Positions 7,397 through 9,814 of a DNA stretch of 9,814 nucleotides are shown here, piece after piece. Where the stretch lies: assembly GCA_946633495.1 (NCBI GenBank), contig CAMPAX010000075.1, forward strand, positions 1-9,814, given 5' to 3'. Numbering within the stretch: position 1 is the first letter of the stretch; each line of letters starts with the position of its first letter. Source of the DNA: an uncultured Lachnospiraceae bacterium (GTDB taxonomy: Bacteria; Bacillota; Clostridia; Lachnospirales; Lachnospiraceae). The notes beneath the pieces are model-generated. The model was not told the origin of the DNA. It ran no database searches and saw only the letters and a list, made by a program, of their open reading frames with translations. The position numbers and the translations under genes are program-made.

Positions 7397-7428
7397 CTCA
7401 TCTGAGGTCTTTTTTTCTCAACTGAATA
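7389..7428 (+). repeat. 20-bp tandem direct repeat with T7 tracts
   Basis: Two adjacent 20-base units (7389-7408 and 7409-7428) both begin CTTTTTTTCTCA, then share CTGA after one mismatch, giving 16 of 20 identical bases. The duplication gives the upstream stem structure two successive U-tracts. Replication slippage is the likely origin. Confidence 0.6.
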
Positions 7429-7569
7429 TAAGATTTTTCAAAACCGTAATAATGTACATAACAATAGGCGAAGTTCCGGCTTTTATTTGGTGAAAATGCC
7501 AGAGAATCCGACCGGAGGCCGTCAGAAAGAGTTTCGGGTGAGAATCCATGAAACAACGAATAACATATA

Positions 7570-7598
7570 TGGAAGAAGCGGAACAATTATGTTATAAT
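7570..7598 (+). promoter_or_regulatory. Extended -10 promoter for the membrane-protein/vWA operon
   Basis: A perfect TATAAT (7593-7598) is preceded by TG at 7590-7591, forming an extended -10 (TGTTATAAT). The -35 region is poor (TGGAAG at 7570-7575, 17-base spacing, 3 of 6), as is common for extended -10 promoters. The expected start point is about 7604-7606, some 40 bases before the ATG at 7645. Confidence 0.7.
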
Positions 7599-7603
7599 GG
7601 AGA

Positions 7604-7621
7604 TTACAGCATTTGCTGTAA
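7604..7621. promoter_or_regulatory. Perfect 7-bp dyad at the predicted transcription start; operator or 5' hairpin
   Basis: TTACAGC (7604-7610) and GCTGTAA (7615-7621) are perfect inverted repeats around ATTT. The dyad begins 5 bases after the -10 box, so it covers the predicted start point. As DNA it is placed ideally for a repressor. As RNA it would form a hairpin at the very 5' end, which can protect a transcript from decay. The sequence does not match an operator I can name with confidence. Confidence 0.6.
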
Positions 7622-7644
7622 GATATTTGCGGGAGTGAGAAAAT

Positions 7645-8220
7645 ATGCGTCGTTTTCTGGCAGTCAATTGCATAAGTGTGATCATGTTCGTGTTCAGCGT
7701 CATCATGCTCTTTGTTTCTGACGGACTTGGACTGGGGATCGCGTGCTCCGCTCTGTGGCTGGCCTATACGGTGATTGCGAACGGATACCTGCTGACCCAG
7801 GGAAAGCGCGAGGAGAAGCAAGAGCAGGATGCACCGCTGGAGCGTCTGAAAAAATGCGACCGCAGAGGACAGTTCTCTACGGAGGTGCACATGCTGCTTC
7901 AGCAGTATTACAGCATCGAATCCCGCGGGGAATACATGAAGAGCACAACGGACAGCATGCAGGACCTGTATGCTCAGATCCTGGAACAGGCAAGGTCCAA
8001 TATGGACAGCGCCGCGGCGTATATCGAATCTTATGATTATTACACCAAGCCCGAACCGGTATATCTCCGGAACCTGTGTGTACAGGGAGATCAGCTGGTA
8101 CAAAAGTTCAATCGGCTGGTGGAGCAGCTGGTGGATATCGATACGAACCCCACTTCGCTGGATATGAATTATGTGGATGAAGTAGTGGAGTGCCTGCAGG
8201 AAATGCAGACGATGAATTAA
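7645..8220 (+). CDS. Small membrane protein with two N-terminal helices and a helical cytoplasmic domain
   Basis: I do not recognise this 191-residue protein. After MRR come two hydrophobic segments (about residues 5-24 and 29-50), separated by a short SDGLG turn. A charged stretch (KREEKQEQD) follows, and the rest, to 191, is soluble and mostly helix-forming (LLQQYY, LYAQILEQARSN, LVQKFNRLVEQLVD, VVECLQEMQ). The Arg-rich start and the charged residues after the second segment suggest both ends are cytoplasmic. The start has a GGGAG site (7631-7635) 9 bases upstream. It is the first gene of an operon with the substrate-binding/vWA gene 132 bases downstream. The layout, two membrane helices then a helical tail of about 200 residues in total, recalls XpaC-family proteins, which I recall accompanying vWA and TelA-type genes in clostridia. 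That resemblance is architectural only. Codon use is more G+C rich than in addBA. Confidence 0.8.
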   Translation: MRRFLAVNCISVIMFVFSVIMLFVSDGLGLGIACSALWLAYTVIANGYLLTQGKREEKQEQDAPLERLKKCDRRGQFSTEVHMLLQQYYSIESRGEYMKSTTDSMQDLYAQILEQARSNMDSAAAYIESYDYYTKPEPVYLRNLCVQGDQLVQKFNRLVEQLVDIDTNPTSLDMNYVDEVVECLQEMQTMN

Positions 8221-8352
8221 GGTACTTCGTGTGAAGCAAATCAGAACGGAGCACGGACTCGAATAATAGGGTAAAGTATATAGTCTGTAAGTACGTGCGA
8301 AGTGATGATTTCACGGAGCGCGTAAGCGCGAAGTGTGGAATAGGAGGCAAAT
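8221..8352 (+). promoter_or_regulatory. Intergenic leader with small repeats and a strong ribosome site
   Basis: These 132 bases hold no gene. A perfect AGGAGG (8342-8347) stands 5 bases before the ATG at 8353. Upstream, GCGC-GTAA-GCGC (8318-8329) forms a tiny hairpin with a GNRA-type loop. The decamer GYGCGAAGTG occurs twice (8295-8304 and 8326-8335), one difference apart. CTTC-GTGT-GAAG (8224-8235) is a further 4-bp hairpin. I see no clear terminator or strong promoter, so co-transcription with the preceding gene is likely. Confidence 0.5.
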
Positions 8353-9814
8353 ATGGACAAGAAATCAAAATCCATGGTGGTGGTCGGCGTGATCCTGGTT
8401 GTGATCATGCTGGGTGCCCTGATCGCCGTGATCGCCGGGAAGGCAAAGGATGACGGCTCAGGCTCAGGCGGAAGCGGAGGCAGCGGCGGCAGCGGGAGAA
8501 CCGGAAAGTCGCTGGAGCAGCTAGAGAAGAATATCTCGGTCAACACGGCAACTCCAACCAAGGGAGTTGTGACTTTTGATAATAACAACCTCTATGATGA
8601 GCTTCCGGAGATCAGCAAATATCCCCTTGCCGTGGAAGGACGCGGAGAGGTGAACATCGAGATCTTCACCTCCGGTGAGAAGGCCGGTTCCGGGGATGAT
8701 TCCTGGCTGGTCGATGTGGCAACCAAGTTTAACAAGGAAGGACATACGCTGCCGAACGGCAAGACGGTAGGCTTCAGTGTCCGGTCCGTTCCCTCGGGAA
8801 CCGCCGCAGACTATATCATTTCCAACAAATACGTTCCGGATCTGTACTCCCCCAGTAATACGCTGTTCGGTGAGTATGCCATCGCCTCCGGCGGACAGCT
8901 GGAGCTCTACGCAGAGCGTATGGTGGGCAACACCGCGGGCATCCTGGTGAAGAAGGGAACCTACTCCGATTTTGATTCCGTCATCAAGGCAGTGCAGGAC
9001 GGTCAGATTAATGTGGGATATACGAACCCGCAGACCAGTGCTACCGGACTGAACCTTCTGCTGACACTGCTGGAGGGAGGAACGGAGAATTTCACAAAGT
9101 TCAACGCAAACATTCCGTATGTTGCCTACACGACCCAGCAGATGCGTGACAGCGCCTCCAACGGGCGTCTGGACGGTATGCTGACGGAGTATCAGGCGTA
9201 CATTCATGACAAGAATCTGACATCCATTTACGACTTTATCCCCTTTGGTGTACGGCACGACAATCCGGCATATATCTGCAGAAAGTCGGCCATGACGCAG
9301 GACGAGCTGGATGCGACACGCATGATCGTAGACTACTGCCTCTCTCCGGAAATGCAGAAGATCGCCACGGAGAAGGGCTTTAACGCAAATGACGATTACA
9401 AGTCATCTCTGGAATTCTCCGGTTCGCAGGTGACGCAGGCGCTGATCACCTACAAGAAGGAGAAGGATAACGGCAAGGACATCATCGCGGTCTTCGTTGC
9501 GGACTGCTCCGGTTCCATGAGCGGCGAGCCCATGAACCAGCTGAAGAGCTCCCTGACCAACGGCATGTCCTACATCAATGACAACAACTTCATCGGTCTG
9601 GTAAGCTACAACAGCAAGGTTACCATCGAACTGCCCATCGCGGAGTTTGATCTGACGCAGCGGTCTTATTTCCAGGGTGCCGTGGATTCTCTTTACGCAA
9701 ACGGAAGTACCTTCTCCTATGAGGCACTGGTGGTTGCGGCCCGCATGATCGAGGATGCGAAGAAGGATCACCCGGATGCGAAATGCATGATCATCCTGCT
9801 GAGTGACGGATATG
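8353..9814 (+). CDS. Membrane-anchored substrate-binding-like plus vWA domain protein (3' end outside window)
   Basis: The reading frame starts at ATG 8353 behind AGGAGG and stays open for 487 codons to the window edge, so it is partial. Residues 1-7 are Lys-rich and 8-28 are a single hydrophobic helix without a lipobox cysteine, which suggests an uncleaved anchor or signal peptide with the rest outside the membrane. A Gly-Ser linker fills 35-48. From about 95 to 350 the sequence resembles ABC-type periplasmic binding proteins (VNIEIFTSG, WLVDVATKFN, PSGTAADYI, VGYTNPQTSATGLN, then a C-terminal CLSPEMQKIATEKGF helix). A vWA domain follows, with MIDAS residues D384-C-S-G-S388 (DxSxS), T453 in NGSTFSYEAL and D485 in LLSDGY, so metal-dependent ligand binding looks intact. 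The combination matches proteins described as substrate-binding and vWA domain-containing; their ligand and role are unknown. Codons are strongly C-ending, suggesting high expression. No transporter genes are adjacent within the window. Confidence 0.88.
   Translation, partial: MDKKSKSMVVVGVILVVIMLGALIAVIAGKAKDDGSGSGGSGGSGGSGRTGKSLEQLEKNISVNTATPTKGVVTFDNNNLYDELPEISKYPLAVEGRGEVNIEIFTSGEKAGSGDDSWLVDVATKFNKEGHTLPNGKTVGFSVRSVPSGTAADYIISNKYVPDLYSPSNTLFGEYAIASGGQLELYAERMVGNTAGILVKKGTYSDFDSVIKAVQDGQINVGYTNPQTSATGLNLLLTLLEGGTENFTKFNANIPYVAYTTQQMRDSASNGRLDGMLTEYQAYIHDKNLTSIYDFIPFGVRHDNPAYICRKSAMTQDELDATRMIVDYCLSPEMQKIATEKGFNANDDYKSSLEFSGSQVTQALITYKKEKDNGKDIIAVFVADCSGSMSGEPMNQLKSSLTNGMSYINDNNFIGLVSYNSKVTIELPIAEFDLTQRSYFQGAVDSLYANGSTFSYEALVVAARMIEDAKKDHPDAKCMIILLSDGY
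8455..8496 (+). repeat. Gly-Ser-encoding microrepeat (linker of the vWA protein)
   Basis: Fourteen codons encode only glycine and serine (residues 35-48), mostly as GGS triplets written GGCGGCAGC, GGAGGCAGC or similar. Such runs vary in length by slippage. The tract works as a flexible spacer between the membrane anchor and the extracellular domains. Confidence 0.85.

Larger units (their letters stand above)
7158..7644. other. Gene-free structured region between addA and the membrane-protein operon
   Basis: No credible gene occupies these 487 bases. The longest forward reading frame (from the TTG at 7158, 111 codons) has no ribosome site placed for it and a composition rich in Phe, Arg, Cys and Ser, unlike a real protein. 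The region instead holds at least four stem-loops, a 20-bp tandem repeat containing T-runs, and the promoter of the next operon; these are listed separately. The bases 7429-7569 show nothing I can interpret. Confidence 0.7.

Noticed and set aside
7158..7493. Forward 111-codon reading frame from a TTG directly after the addA stop
   Set aside because: No suitably placed ribosome site, odd composition (many Phe, Arg, Cys), and it overlaps several stem-loops and T-tracts; no family resemblance.
7522..8103. 193-codon reverse-strand reading frame opposite the small membrane protein
   Set aside because: The forward frame has promoter, ribosome site and membrane segments; the reverse one crosses the promoter region and has none of these.
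8521..9258. 245-codon reverse-strand reading frame opposite the vWA gene
   Set aside because: It lies entirely opposite a well-supported coding sequence with clear domain motifs; G+C-rich third positions create such antisense frames by chance.

Overview
The window reads as chromosomal DNA of a Gram-positive, low-to-moderate G+C clostridium, most likely a Lachnospiraceae-type organism. The reasons are strong AGGAGG-type ribosome sites, TATAAT promoters, an AddAB-type (not RecBCD-type) helicase-nuclease pair, and a substrate-binding/vWA surface protein of a kind common in that group. This is inference from gene style; no rRNA or other taxonomic marker is present. All recognised genes are on the + strand.

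Region 1 (1-626) is a decayed locus. Three 10-bp direct repeats open the window (1-30), followed by a 9-bp inverted repeat with a T-run (60-132) and a sigma-A-like promoter (114-142). Behind the promoter lies the wreck of an MtaD-family amidohydrolase (184-589). Its N-terminus and parts of its C-terminus are recognisable, but two internal deletions have removed the metal-binding histidines, and the first deletion also shifts the frame.

Region 2 (627-7157) is a two-gene operon in the order addB-addA. The first product is a short AddB-like protein with a RecB-type nuclease domain and the four-cysteine Fe-S 'staple', but no visible Walker A motif. The second is an AddA-like UvrD/Rep-class helicase with all main helicase motifs, a long acidic linker and a C-terminal nuclease. 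Together they should form a two-nuclease helicase complex that processes double-strand breaks for recombination. The ribosome site indicates that addA starts at an internal TTG (3504), not at the first possible start.

Region 3 (7158-7644) has no credible gene but several stem-loops. These include a nested structure closed by a helix and followed by T-runs (7293-7396), and a 20-bp tandem repeat. It ends in an extended -10 promoter (to 7598) with a perfect 7-bp dyad at the predicted transcription start (7604-7621).

Region 4 (7645 to the right edge) is a second operon, richer in G+C and C-ending codons. It encodes a small two-helix membrane protein with a helical cytoplasmic tail, then a membrane-anchored protein with a substrate-binding-protein-like domain and an extracellular vWA (MIDAS) domain, cut off by the window end. 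The pair looks like a cell-envelope module of unknown function. I see no CRISPR array, complete insertion sequence, tRNA or rRNA.
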